Source of the DNA: Puniceicoccaceae bacterium
Lineage (GTDB): Bacteria > Verrucomicrobiota > Verrucomicrobiia > Opitutales > Coraliomargaritaceae
DNA: 10,177 bases
Direction of reading: 5' to 3'
Assembly: GCA_011522825.1 (NCBI GenBank)
Contig: WTIG01000030.1
Coordinates: forward strand, 1 to 10,177
In this document: positions 1-6,338 of the stretch, piece after piece
How the letters are laid out: each line of letters starts with the position of its first letter
How positions within the stretch are numbered: position 1 is the first letter of the stretch
The notes under the pieces: generated by a model
Told to the model about the DNA's origin: nothing
Databases searched by the model: none
What the model saw: only the letters and a program-made list of their open reading frames with translations
Position numbers and translations under genes: made by a program

Positions 1-429
1 AGCAGCGAAGCCGACAATAAACTGTTCTTGTTTGCGTTCGCCCATGGTTTTTAAGATGTCGATGGTTTTTGAGAGATACAGGGTGCGCTTGGCTGTATCT
101 TTTCTAACTTTGTGTTCTGAGTATTCGATGGGAGTGAAGTCACTGACACCAGCGGCCATGATACACACGTCACAACCATCAAAAAGTGCATCGACTTGAT
201 GGTACATAGATTCGGCAGAAACTACAGGATAGAGTATGGCCCCATCGGGTTCTTGGAGGTTGACGGGGCCCGAGACGAGATCAACTGACCATCCTTGCTT
301 GAGGGCGGCTTCGGCTAAAGCAAAACCCATTTTACCGGTTGATGGATTGCTTATAAATCGTACTGGGTCGATAAATTCTTGGGTCGGCCCTGCGGTGATT
401 AAACAACGGAGTGAACTTGTCTTTGACAT
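1..429 (-). CDS. coaB: Phosphopantothenate--cysteine ligase (CoaB), N-terminal part, cut by window edge
   Basis: Joins cysteine to 4'-phosphopantothenate, using a nucleotide triphosphate, in cytoplasmic coenzyme A synthesis. I translated the minus strand from ATG 429-427; the frame stays open to base 1, giving 143 residues. Visible CoaB hallmarks are ITAGPT (11-16), DPVRFISNPSTGKMG (21-35, including the conserved Asn of the SNxSxGKMG motif), VSGP (52-55), an AAGVSDF segment (92-98) in the place of the family's AAVSD, KVRKD (107-111) near the family's KxKK position, and GFAA at the window edge. Most bacteria fuse CoaB behind the flavoprotein decarboxylase CoaC. Here the ATG lies ten residues before the CoaB motif and an in-frame TAA (438-436) sits just upstream, so no CoaC domain precedes it. 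No Shine-Dalgarno is evident. The gene is divergent from the VC0807-like gene. The C-terminal part is outside the window, so domains there cannot be judged. Confidence 0.93.
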   Translation of the reverse strand, partial: MSKTSSLRCLITAGPTQEFIDPVRFISNPSTGKMGFALAEAALKQGWSVDLVSGPVNLQEPDGAILYPVVSAESMYHQVDALFDGCDVCIMAAGVSDFTPIEYSEHKVRKDTAKRTLYLSKTIDILKTMGERKQEQFIVGFAA

Positions 430-458
430 TTGAAATTATTTTTTAGTTATTGTTGTTT
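423..458 (+). promoter_or_regulatory. Compact divergent intergenic region with candidate -35 box
   Basis: Only 29 AT-rich bases (430-458) separate the coaB ATG from the ATG of the plus-strand membrane-protein gene. On the plus strand a perfect TTGACA (423-428) overlaps the first coaB codons. Poor -10 candidates follow at 446-451 (GTTATT, 17-bp spacer) or 448-453 (TATTGT, 19-bp spacer). A start about 7 nt after either box would fall at or next to ATG 459, so the transcript would be nearly leaderless, which fits the absence of a Shine-Dalgarno. No convincing coaB promoter was found on the other strand; it may lie within the neighbouring coding sequence. The -35 match is seen; promoter function is inferred. 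Confidence 0.3.
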
Positions 459-1250
459 ATGAACGAAATGGAACCGGTAAGCGAACCAAAAAACACGGTT
501 GAGACATCCCCAAGAAAAAGCTCTCCCAATGACCCGAAGAAGGAGAATGTTTTATTAAACATGGGGTTTAATATTTTACTCCCTATTTTAATTTTAAATA
601 AGGGGGATCAATTTTTGGGCGATTGGTTGTCACCCTATTTTGAAAATACAGCGGTACCGATTTTGATCATCGCTCTACTCTTCCCAATCAGTTATTTTTT
701 CTATGATTTAATCACACGAAAGAAATATAATTTCATTTCAATTTTGGGATTGGTTTCTGTTCTGCTGACAGGAGGCATTGGGATTTTAGAGATTCCGACT
801 GAATGGTTTGCGGTTAAGGAAGCGGCGATTCCTGCCATCATTGGTTTGGCGGTGATTCTATCTTTGCGTACCCCCTATCCTTTGGTGCGCACGTTTTTGC
901 TGAATCCAGAATTGATGGATGTGGAAAAGATTGAATCGGCACTGGATGAGAAAGAGTGTCGTACGGCCTTTGATCAACTTTTGGTACGTTGTACTTACTG
1001 GTTAGGATTTTCCTTTGTTTTCAGTGCGGTCTTAAATTTTATCTTAGCTCGTTGGATTGTCGTGAGTCCAAGTGGCACCGAGGCCTATAATGCTGAGGTG
1101 GCTCGGATGATGCTTTGGAGTTGGCCCATTATCGCCATTCCCTGCTTGGTGATTACGATGTATACCTTGTGGCTTCTATTAAAAGGGATACAGGATTTAA
1201 CGGGCTATAAACTTGAGTCTTTTATTCGTTCCGAAGGCGGAGAGTCCTAA
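459..1250 (+). CDS. VC0807-family integral membrane protein, function unknown
   Basis: A 263-residue inner-membrane protein resembling the VC0807 family, a widespread group without an assigned activity. The N-terminus is a polar, charged cytosol-like stretch of about 28 residues. About six hydrophobic segments follow, near residues 32-47, 65-84, 92-110, 120-137, 180-200 and 220-242. Family-like motifs are NFISILGLVSVLLTGGIG (91-108), KEAAIPAIIGLAV (120-132) and YPLVRTFLLNP (140-150), followed by a charged loop of about 30 residues before helix 5. I chose ATG 459 over an in-frame TTG at 450, which would add three residues; another in-frame ATG at 468 is also possible. None has a clear Shine-Dalgarno. 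It is divergent from coaB and convergent with gltA, so it is probably its own transcription unit. The family call rests on remembered motif resemblance; no substrate or reaction should be assigned. Confidence 0.8.
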   Translation: MNEMEPVSEPKNTVETSPRKSSPNDPKKENVLLNMGFNILLPILILNKGDQFLGDWLSPYFENTAVPILIIALLFPISYFFYDLITRKKYNFISILGLVSVLLTGGIGILEIPTEWFAVKEAAIPAIIGLAVILSLRTPYPLVRTFLLNPELMDVEKIESALDEKECRTAFDQLLVRCTYWLGFSFVFSAVLNFILARWIVVSPSGTEAYNAEVARMMLWSWPIIAIPCLVITMYTLWLLLKGIQDLTGYKLESFIRSEGGES

Positions 1251-1252
1251 TT

Positions 1253-1288
1253 CTAAGAAATTCCCTTAGTCGATTCTTAACGAATCGA
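1253..1288. terminator. Paired inverted repeats between convergent genes, possible bidirectional terminator
   Basis: The 70-bp gap between the convergent membrane-protein gene and gltA holds two adjacent inverted repeats: CTAAG (1253-1257) with CTTAG (1265-1269), and TCGATTC (1270-1276) with GAATCGA (1282-1288) around a 5-nt loop. The first stem can extend by G-U pairs when read as minus-strand RNA. Neither stem is followed by a convincing U tract in either direction, and both are short and low in G+C. Position between two 3' ends is the main argument for termination. The repeats are seen; the role is inferred. Confidence 0.4.
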
Positions 1289-1320
1289 TCGATCCCTCAA
1301 GAGACTATACTTGTCTTACA

Positions 1321-2613
1321 CTAAGAACGTTTGTCGATTTTGACAAAGTTGCGTTCGTTGTGACCAGTATAAATTTGTCTAGGTCTATGGATACGGCTTT
1401 TCGGGTTTTCCGCAATTTCCTTCCAGTTGGCCATCCAGCCTGGGATACGTCCAAGGGCAAACATCACAGTAAAGAACTCTACGGGAATCCCAATCGCTTT
1501 GAGAATAATACCACTGTAGAAATCAACATTTGGATAGAGTTTGCGTTGAACAAAATAGTCATCTTCGAGAGCGGCTCTTTCTAGTCGGCGAGCAATGTCG
1601 AGTAATGGGTCGTTGATACCGATTTTTTCTAATACACTGACCGCACTTTTACCTAAAATTTTCGCTCTTGGGTCGTAGTTCTTATAAACACGGTGACCGA
1701 ATCCCATGAGTTTAGCTTGTCCAGATTTTGCAGCTTCAATGAAGCCTGTCCCATCATCGCCTGTTGCATGAATCGCTTCAAGCATTTCAATCACTGCCAT
1801 ATTTGCGCCTCCATGTGAAGGGCCCCAAAGTGCTGAGATACCCGCTGAAATAGATGAGAATAAATTCGTTCCGCTGGAGGCCACCATACGAACGGTAGAT
1901 GTCGAACAATTTTGTTCGTGGTCGGCATGGAGTAAGAAAAATAGATCGAGTGCTTTTGAGGCTCCGCATGTGTCCACGTATGGGACTTCTGGTTTCGATA
2001 GCAACATACTGAGAAAATCCTCTGAGTAAGATTTGCTTGGGTCGGAATCCATCATTGGCAGACCCATCTTCTTACGATAGATCATAGCAGCTATGGTGCG
2101 TGCCTTTGACATCAAGATCGAAGAAGCGGCATCAAAATGCTCTAAGTCAACTTTACGATTATTCGTGGCGTACTCTGAATGGTAGGTACACAATGAATTA
2201 ATAATCGATGATAGCATGGCCATGGGGTGAGAGTCTTGATGGAAGCCTTCAAAGATCGGGTACATTTTTCCATCGAGTGTGGCGTTGCTTAAAATATTTC
2301 GTTCGAAGGCCTTGAGGGCAACTTCACTAGGAAGCTCTCCATAAATAATTAAATAGGCCGTTTCTAAAAATGAAGATTGCTCAGCCAGTTGCTCAATAGG
2401 ATAGCCACGATGTCTTAAGATGCCCTTCTCTCCATTAATAAAAGTGATACCGCTTTCGCATGATCCTGTATTTCCGTAACCTTCATCAAAGGCGATATAA
2501 CCCGTTTTACTACGGAGGGTACGCAAGTCGATTGCACGCTCAGCTTCTGTCCCTTCCATGATTGGGAACTCAAAATTTTCGTCGCCGAGTCGTACTATAC
2601 CAATTGGATCCAT
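1321..2613 (-). CDS. gltA: Citrate synthase (type II, hexameric-type sequence)
   Basis: Condenses acetyl-CoA with oxaloacetate to citrate, the entry step of the TCA cycle, in the cytoplasm. The full-length product is 430 residues, close to the E. coli GltA length. The catalytic triad is present: His267 (in WGPSHGG), His307 (in FGHRVYKNYDPRAK) and Asp364 (in NVDFYSG). Other family blocks are HADHEQNCSTSTVR (229-242) and RPRQIYTGHNERNF near the C-terminus. The N-terminal beta-rich region (about 1-55, with the TGSCESGITFINGEKG block ending it) is the part that marks the large Gram-negative type II enzymes, many of which are inhibited by NADH; that regulation is not shown here. The start is the only reasonable Met, with no clear Shine-Dalgarno. 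It lies 26 bp downstream of hisH on the same strand and ends the minus-strand cluster, so co-transcription with the his genes is plausible, though a promoter inside hisH cannot be excluded. Confidence 0.97.
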   Translation of the reverse strand: MDPIGIVRLGDENFEFPIMEGTEAERAIDLRTLRSKTGYIAFDEGYGNTGSCESGITFINGEKGILRHRGYPIEQLAEQSSFLETAYLIIYGELPSEVALKAFERNILSNATLDGKMYPIFEGFHQDSHPMAMLSSIINSLCTYHSEYATNNRKVDLEHFDAASSILMSKARTIAAMIYRKKMGLPMMDSDPSKSYSEDFLSMLLSKPEVPYVDTCGASKALDLFFLLHADHEQNCSTSTVRMVASSGTNLFSSISAGISALWGPSHGGANMAVIEMLEAIHATGDDGTGFIEAAKSGQAKLMGFGHRVYKNYDPRAKILGKSAVSVLEKIGINDPLLDIARRLERAALEDDYFVQRKLYPNVDFYSGIILKAIGIPVEFFTVMFALGRIPGWMANWKEIAENPKSRIHRPRQIYTGHNERNFVKIDKRS

Positions 2614-2639
2614 ATGCTGTTATTTCTTAGCTTATTAGT

Positions 2640-3284
2640 TCAAGAATTAAGAGTTTTTAAAAAGTTTGAATAGAGTTGCAATCCTTTAACTTGACTTTTT
2701 TCAGGATGAAACTGGACGGCGACACAATTTCCGGAGCGGATGCCCGAACAAAATGGCTTTCCGTATTCCGTTTCGAATAAGTGTAAATCTTTATTCTTTG
2801 GCTCCACATAATAACTGTGAACAAAATAAAATTGGTCATTACCACTTTTGATTCCATCAGTGAGTGCAGAGTCATCATTAAAACTGACTGAATTCCAACC
2901 CATGTGAGGCACTTTTAATTGCGTCTCAGAAGCAGGTGGGAATCGCTTAACCGAACCTTCAAAAATACCAAGGCCTTGGGTATCCCCTTCTTCTGAAAAT
3001 TCAAAGAGTGCTTGGAAGCCTAAGCAAATTCCAAAAAAGGGACGGTCTTTCTGAATCCAATCTTTAATGAGTTGGTCTAAGCCAGTCTTGGCTAACAATT
3101 GCATGGTGTCGACAATCGCACCTTGCCCAGGAAATACAAGTGCATCGGCAGACTCGGCTTCCTCGGGCGATTGAATTAGATAGGCGTCGGCCCCGACTGA
3201 TTGCCATGCTTTTAGTACGGAACGGAGGTTCCCCATTCCATAATCTATAACTGCGAGTTTTGGACTTTTACTAGACGCTGACAT
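2640..3284 (-). CDS. hisH: Imidazole glycerol phosphate synthase, glutaminase subunit HisH
   Basis: Class-I glutamine amidotransferase subunit that hydrolyses glutamine and passes ammonia to HisF, which converts PRFAR to imidazole-glycerol phosphate and AICAR. The 214 residues fit the family. Visible are VIDYGMGNLRSV (12-23), the oxyanion-region FPGQGA (51-56), the nucleophile elbow GICLG with Cys87, PHMGWN (126-131), YFVHSYY (153-159) and the rest of the catalytic triad, His193 and Glu195 in HPEKS. FPGQGA and GICLGF differ slightly from the more usual FPGVGA and GICLGM, but no catalytic residue is lost. It starts 17 bp after hisB with an AGGGA Shine-Dalgarno. Its obligate partner hisF is not in the window: gltA follows instead, so HisF must come from another locus. 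The alternative, PdxT or another amidotransferase, is unlikely given the motifs and his-operon position. Confidence 0.95.
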   Translation of the reverse strand: MSASSKSPKLAVIDYGMGNLRSVLKAWQSVGADAYLIQSPEEAESADALVFPGQGAIVDTMQLLAKTGLDQLIKDWIQKDRPFFGICLGFQALFEFSEEGDTQGLGIFEGSVKRFPPASETQLKVPHMGWNSVSFNDDSALTDGIKSGNDQFYFVHSYYVEPKNKDLHLFETEYGKPFCSGIRSGNCVAVQFHPEKSQVKGLQLYSNFLKTLNS

Positions 3285-3293
3285 ACCGAATTG

Positions 3294-3298
3294 TCCCT
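3294..3298 (-). promoter_or_regulatory. Ribosome binding site of hisH
   Basis: AGGGA lies nine bases before the hisH ATG (3284-3282) on the minus strand, in the 17-bp hisB-hisH gap. It supports the chosen hisH start. It is a partial match to AGGAGG. Confidence 0.55.
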
Positions 3299-3301
3299 AA
3301 C

Positions 3302-3898
3302 TTATAGCATTCCTTTGGTCGTAGGAATACTGTCACCTAAGCGGGGGTCAATTTGGGTGGCACTATCTAGGGCTCGTGCAAATGATTTAAAAATACTTTC
3401 AGCTACATGGTGAGGCTCTTCACCATATTCTAAATTTATGTGAAGGTTGCAGCAGGCTTCGTTTGCAAAGGCTTGAAAGAACTCTTTGACGAGACAGATA
3501 TTAAAGTCACGTACCATAGGGTCTCCAGACTCGACTTTATAAACAAAGGCTTGGCGGTTGGAGAGATCGATAGCCACTCGTGCTAGGCATTCGTCCATCG
3601 GCAACAAAAAGAAACCGTAACGGCGTATTCCCCTTTTTTCGGCAAGCGCATCTTTCACTAATTGCCCGAGAACAATTCCTGTATCTTCAACCGTGTGATG
3701 ATAATCCACATCAATATCGCCCTCGGCTTTGACGGTTAAATCAAACAGTCCATGACGAGCAAATAAGGTTAACATGTGATCAAAGAAAGGGATTCCCGTA
3801 TCGATTGATGATTCACCCGATCCGTCAATATTCAACTCAGCTTGTATGCGAGTTTCTTTGGTATTACGTGTTAATTTTGCGGTTCTTGCTTTAGCCAT
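3302..3898 (-). CDS. hisB: Imidazoleglycerol-phosphate dehydratase HisB (monofunctional)
   Basis: Dehydrates imidazole-glycerol phosphate to imidazole-acetol phosphate, using paired manganese sites, in histidine synthesis. At 198 residues this is the monofunctional enzyme; the histidinol-phosphate phosphatase domain fused in E. coli HisB is absent. The duplicated metal-binding motifs are clear: FFDHMLTLFARHG (38-50, His41), DYHHTVEDTG (65-74, His67, His68, Glu71), MDE (101-103) and EPHHVAESIFK (161-171, His163, His164, Glu167). A C-terminal PTTKGML matches the usual STKG-type end. The ATG lies inside the 3' end of hisC, with a 28-nt overlap in another frame, and is supported by a good GAGGGG Shine-Dalgarno. 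A separate histidinol-phosphatase gene is needed elsewhere; none is in the window. Confidence 0.97.
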   Translation of the reverse strand: MAKARTAKLTRNTKETRIQAELNIDGSGESSIDTGIPFFDHMLTLFARHGLFDLTVKAEGDIDVDYHHTVEDTGIVLGQLVKDALAEKRGIRRYGFFLLPMDECLARVAIDLSNRQAFVYKVESGDPMVRDFNICLVKEFFQAFANEACCNLHINLEYGEEPHHVAESIFKSFARALDSATQIDPRLGDSIPTTKGML

Positions 3899-4971
3899 GA
3901 TTCTATCCCCTCATTAAAGGTTTTCATTTGATTATCTGTTCCTATACTGACTCGAAGAAAAGAGCAAGTTAAAGGATGCGACCCAAAATAACGAACTAAA
4001 ATGTGTTTGGACTTTAAATATTCAAATAATGACACGGCGACTTCTGGTCCGGTTGCCCCTTGCGCATCTTTGGGTTGAGTGAAAAGGAAATTGGCTGAAG
4101 AAGGATAAGTGAACCAATCAAGCGATTTAAAAAAGGCTTCACTCTGACTTCGGGTCTGAATGATCTTTTCGCAGTTTGCTTCAAAATGGGAACGATCTTC
4201 TAGAGCGACTTGGGCTATGGATTGTGCAATGCGATCCACATTATAGGCATCACGAACACGATCGAGCACCTGAATAATTTTCGGACTCGCAAGTGCATAG
4301 CCGACTCGAAGTCCTGCCAAGCTGTAGGATTTAGAAAAAGTCTGAACGACAATTAAGTTGTCGTATGATTGTAGTAAAGGAATGGCTGACTGTCCTCCAA
4401 AATCGATATAGGCTTCATCAACGACTAAGATGCCTTTAATCTTTTTAAGCACGGCTTCAATGGATTCTAAAGAGAAACAAACTCCAGTCGGTGCATTTGG
4501 ATTCGTCAGGAAGAAAACCGAAGCTGGTGTTTTCGCAATCGCATCGACTGGCAATTCCATGCTTTCCTCAAAAGGAATGTTGAGTAAATCACCGCCCGAA
4601 AGTGCAACAACCACTGGGTATAAAGAATAACTGGGGACGGTATGTCCTGCCTGCCCTAGCCCAACAAAACTTCGAGTAATCATATCGAGAATGTTATCGG
4701 AGCCATTACCAATAATCACCTGATCCGATGATAAATCAAATTGCTGAGCAATCGCCGAGCGTAAGGCCTGGCTAGTTGGCTCTGGGTAAAGTCTCAATAA
4801 ATCGATTTGCTCCTGAATCGATTCTGCGATCTTTGGAGAAGCGGGGTATGGATTTTCGTTCGTGTTTAATTTCACCCAGCCCTGAGTTTGTGGTTGTTCA
4901 CCAGGAACATAAGGTGCGAGTTCCTTCACCCATGAAACGATTAATTTATCTGCATCAAATGGTTCGCTCAT
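3871..4971 (-). CDS. hisC: Histidinol-phosphate aminotransferase HisC
   Basis: PLP-dependent class-I/II aminotransferase that moves an amino group from glutamate to imidazole-acetol phosphate, giving histidinol phosphate. Length 366 residues, normal for the family. Seen in order are LNTNENPYPASP (35-46, substrate arm), GNGSDNILD (89-97, cofactor phosphate region), TNPNAPTG (156-163, Asn157 next to the PLP ring), VVDEAYIDF (183-191, Asp185 contacting the pyridine nitrogen, Tyr188), TFSKSYSLAGLRVGY (211-225, Schiff-base Lys214, Arg222) and LRVSIGT (339-345, carboxylate-binding Arg340). Its ATG overlaps the hisD stop as ATGA, a sign of translational coupling, with a purine-rich AAAGAAAGA upstream. 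Its 3' end overlaps hisB by 28 nt. Some HisC homologues act on aromatic amino acids, but the his-operon context supports histidine synthesis. Confidence 0.96.
   Translation of the reverse strand: MSEPFDADKLIVSWVKELAPYVPGEQPQTQGWVKLNTNENPYPASPKIAESIQEQIDLLRLYPEPTSQALRSAIAQQFDLSSDQVIIGNGSDNILDMITRSFVGLGQAGHTVPSYSLYPVVVALSGGDLLNIPFEESMELPVDAIAKTPASVFFLTNPNAPTGVCFSLESIEAVLKKIKGILVVDEAYIDFGGQSAIPLLQSYDNLIVVQTFSKSYSLAGLRVGYALASPKIIQVLDRVRDAYNVDRIAQSIAQVALEDRSHFEANCEKIIQTRSQSEAFFKSLDWFTYPSSANFLFTQPKDAQGATGPEVAVSLFEYLKSKHILVRYFGSHPLTCSFLRVSIGTDNQMKTFNEGIESWLKQEPQN
3907..3912 (-). promoter_or_regulatory. Ribosome binding site of hisB, inside hisC
   Basis: GAGGGG on the minus strand, eight bases before the hisB ATG (3898-3896), is the best Shine-Dalgarno in the window. 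It lies within hisC coding sequence and fixes the hisB start, making the 28-nt hisC/hisB overlap credible and suggesting that hisB can be initiated independently as well as by coupling. Confidence 0.65.
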
Positions 4972-6281
4972 GAATCTTTCTTTAAGCGAATCTCAAGTGA
5001 ACGGCCATGCGCATCCAGCTGCTCTAAACGTGCAAAGGCTTGGACAACGGGCGCTGCTTTTTCTAAGCTTTTGGCATTGTAGCGGACAGTGCTGGTACGT
5101 CGCATAAAATCAATCAATTGGAGTCCGCTGTAAAAACGACCGGCACGGCCTGTAGGCAAGGTATGACTTGGACCCGCAGTAAAATCACCTAAAACTGTCG
5201 GTGTCAAATAACCTTGTAAAATAGCCCCTGCGGTACGAATTTTTTTCGTCAATGCATCAATGGTGTTGTCCCCGACTTGAAGCTCTAAGTGTTCTGGAGC
5301 TACATAGTTTGCAACTTCAGCTGCTTGATCCATATTTGCACAAGCGACAAAAAGTGTTCTCTCTTTTAAAATCTTGGCACATTTATCCGCATGATTGATC
5401 CACTTGAGTCCTTTCTCGGCGGCACTTTTCACACGATTGAGCAAACTTTTACTAGTACTGACGCAGTACAATAATTCCTTCCCGCTTCCGTGCTCAGCTT
5501 GAGCCAATAAATCAGCTGCAAGCCATTCGGGCTTTGCTTTACTATCTGCGATAACCATCAATTCGCTAGGGCCTGGCAAAAGATCAATCCCGACCGTGCC
5601 CAATACTTGGCGTTTCGCCTCCATAACAAATGCGTTACCCGGGCCGTAAATTTTGTCGACTGGCTTAACGGTCTTGGTTCCGTAGGTCATAGCACCGACC
5701 GCTTGAACACCACCAATTTTATAAACTTCGCTAATTCCGATAATAGACAAAGTAGCTAACATAGCCGGTGCAATAGCTCCGTCTGCATCTGGAGGTGTAC
5801 AAACCGCAATTTCAGGACAGCCCGCTAATTTTGCTAGGACAGCAGTCATGACTACAGTCGAAACCAAGGGAACGTTTCCTCCAGGAATGTATAAGCCCAC
5901 TCGCTCAATTGGATAGAAGCGTTCGCCGACTCGACCCCCTTGCTGATTAATCGCTGACCAATTTTTGGGTAGCGTCTGTTTGTGAAAATCTTTGACCTGA
6001 CGAATCGCCTCACGAATGACTTTTCGGTCAGAAGCGGATAGAGCTTGCTCGGAAGCCTTCAAAGCTTCAGCAGATACTCTCAAGTCGGAAGCCTTGAGAG
6101 TAGCTTTATCAAATTGTTTCGTGTACGCGAGGACAGCACTGTCTCCTTTTTTCTGAACAGCCGTTAGCACTTCACTGACTACGCTAGAAACATCTTTAGC
6201 CACAGCACCCTTTTGACAAAAGTTCTCTAATTGCTTCTTGAAGCGATTATCATTTGAAAAAACTAAGGTATCGGTACTCAT
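4968..6281 (-). CDS. hisD: Histidinol dehydrogenase HisD
   Basis: Zinc enzyme that oxidises histidinol to histidine in two NAD-dependent steps, the last reactions of the pathway. Length 437 residues, typical. Family blocks include ERVGLYIPGGNVPLVSTVVM (126-145), KIGGVQAVGAMTYGT (188-202), DKIYGPGNAFV (209-219) and GPSELMVIAD (237-246). By alignment to the E. coli enzyme the zinc ligands are Gln261 and His264 (in AQAEHG), Asp366 (in LGDFTAGPSH) and His425 (in DAHGRSLEIR); the catalytic Glu330-His331 pair sits in VAPEHLEL. All are present. It lies 57 bp after guaA and overlaps hisC by 4 nt. The start has no Shine-Dalgarno, unlike the downstream his genes; I kept the annotated Met because it gives the expected N-terminus. 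No histidine-rich leader peptide precedes it, so classical his attenuation is not supported here. Confidence 0.97.
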   Translation of the reverse strand: MSTDTLVFSNDNRFKKQLENFCQKGAVAKDVSSVVSEVLTAVQKKGDSAVLAYTKQFDKATLKASDLRVSAEALKASEQALSASDRKVIREAIRQVKDFHKQTLPKNWSAINQQGGRVGERFYPIERVGLYIPGGNVPLVSTVVMTAVLAKLAGCPEIAVCTPPDADGAIAPAMLATLSIIGISEVYKIGGVQAVGAMTYGTKTVKPVDKIYGPGNAFVMEAKRQVLGTVGIDLLPGPSELMVIADSKAKPEWLAADLLAQAEHGSGKELLYCVSTSKSLLNRVKSAAEKGLKWINHADKCAKILKERTLFVACANMDQAAEVANYVAPEHLELQVGDNTIDALTKKIRTAGAILQGYLTPTVLGDFTAGPSHTLPTGRAGRFYSGLQLIDFMRRTSTVRYNAKSLEKAAPVVQAFARLEQLDAHGRSLEIRLKKDS

Positions 6282-6299
6282 AAGGTTAAAAACTTAGGT

Positions 6300-6319
6300 G
6301 CATTACGTTAAGGTAAAGC
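6300..6319. other. Weak hairpin in the guaA-hisD gap
   Basis: Within the 57-bp gap, GCATTAC (6300-6306) pairs with GTAAAGC (6313-6319), leaving one mismatch in a seven-position stem and a 6-nt loop. On the transcribed minus strand a T5 run follows only after about nine bases. It is too weak to call a terminator; it could modestly affect read-through or hisD initiation. Chance occurrence is quite possible. Confidence 0.2.
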
Positions 6320-6338
6320 TGATTTGGCAAAAATTCAA

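Noticed and set aside
236..433. Plus-strand 65-codon open frame opposite coaB
   Set aside because: It lies entirely opposite clear CoaB motifs and has no recognisable domain.
450..458. TTG start adding three residues to the VC0807-like protein
   Set aside because: ATG 459 is the more usual codon, and the TTG has no ribosome binding site in its favour.
1360..1584. Plus-strand 74-codon open frame opposite gltA
   Set aside because: Antisense shadow of the conserved C-terminal half of citrate synthase.
6282..6338. Histidine attenuator or leader peptide before hisD
   Set aside because: The 57-bp gap has no run of histidine codons, no leader frame and no terminator/antiterminator pair.
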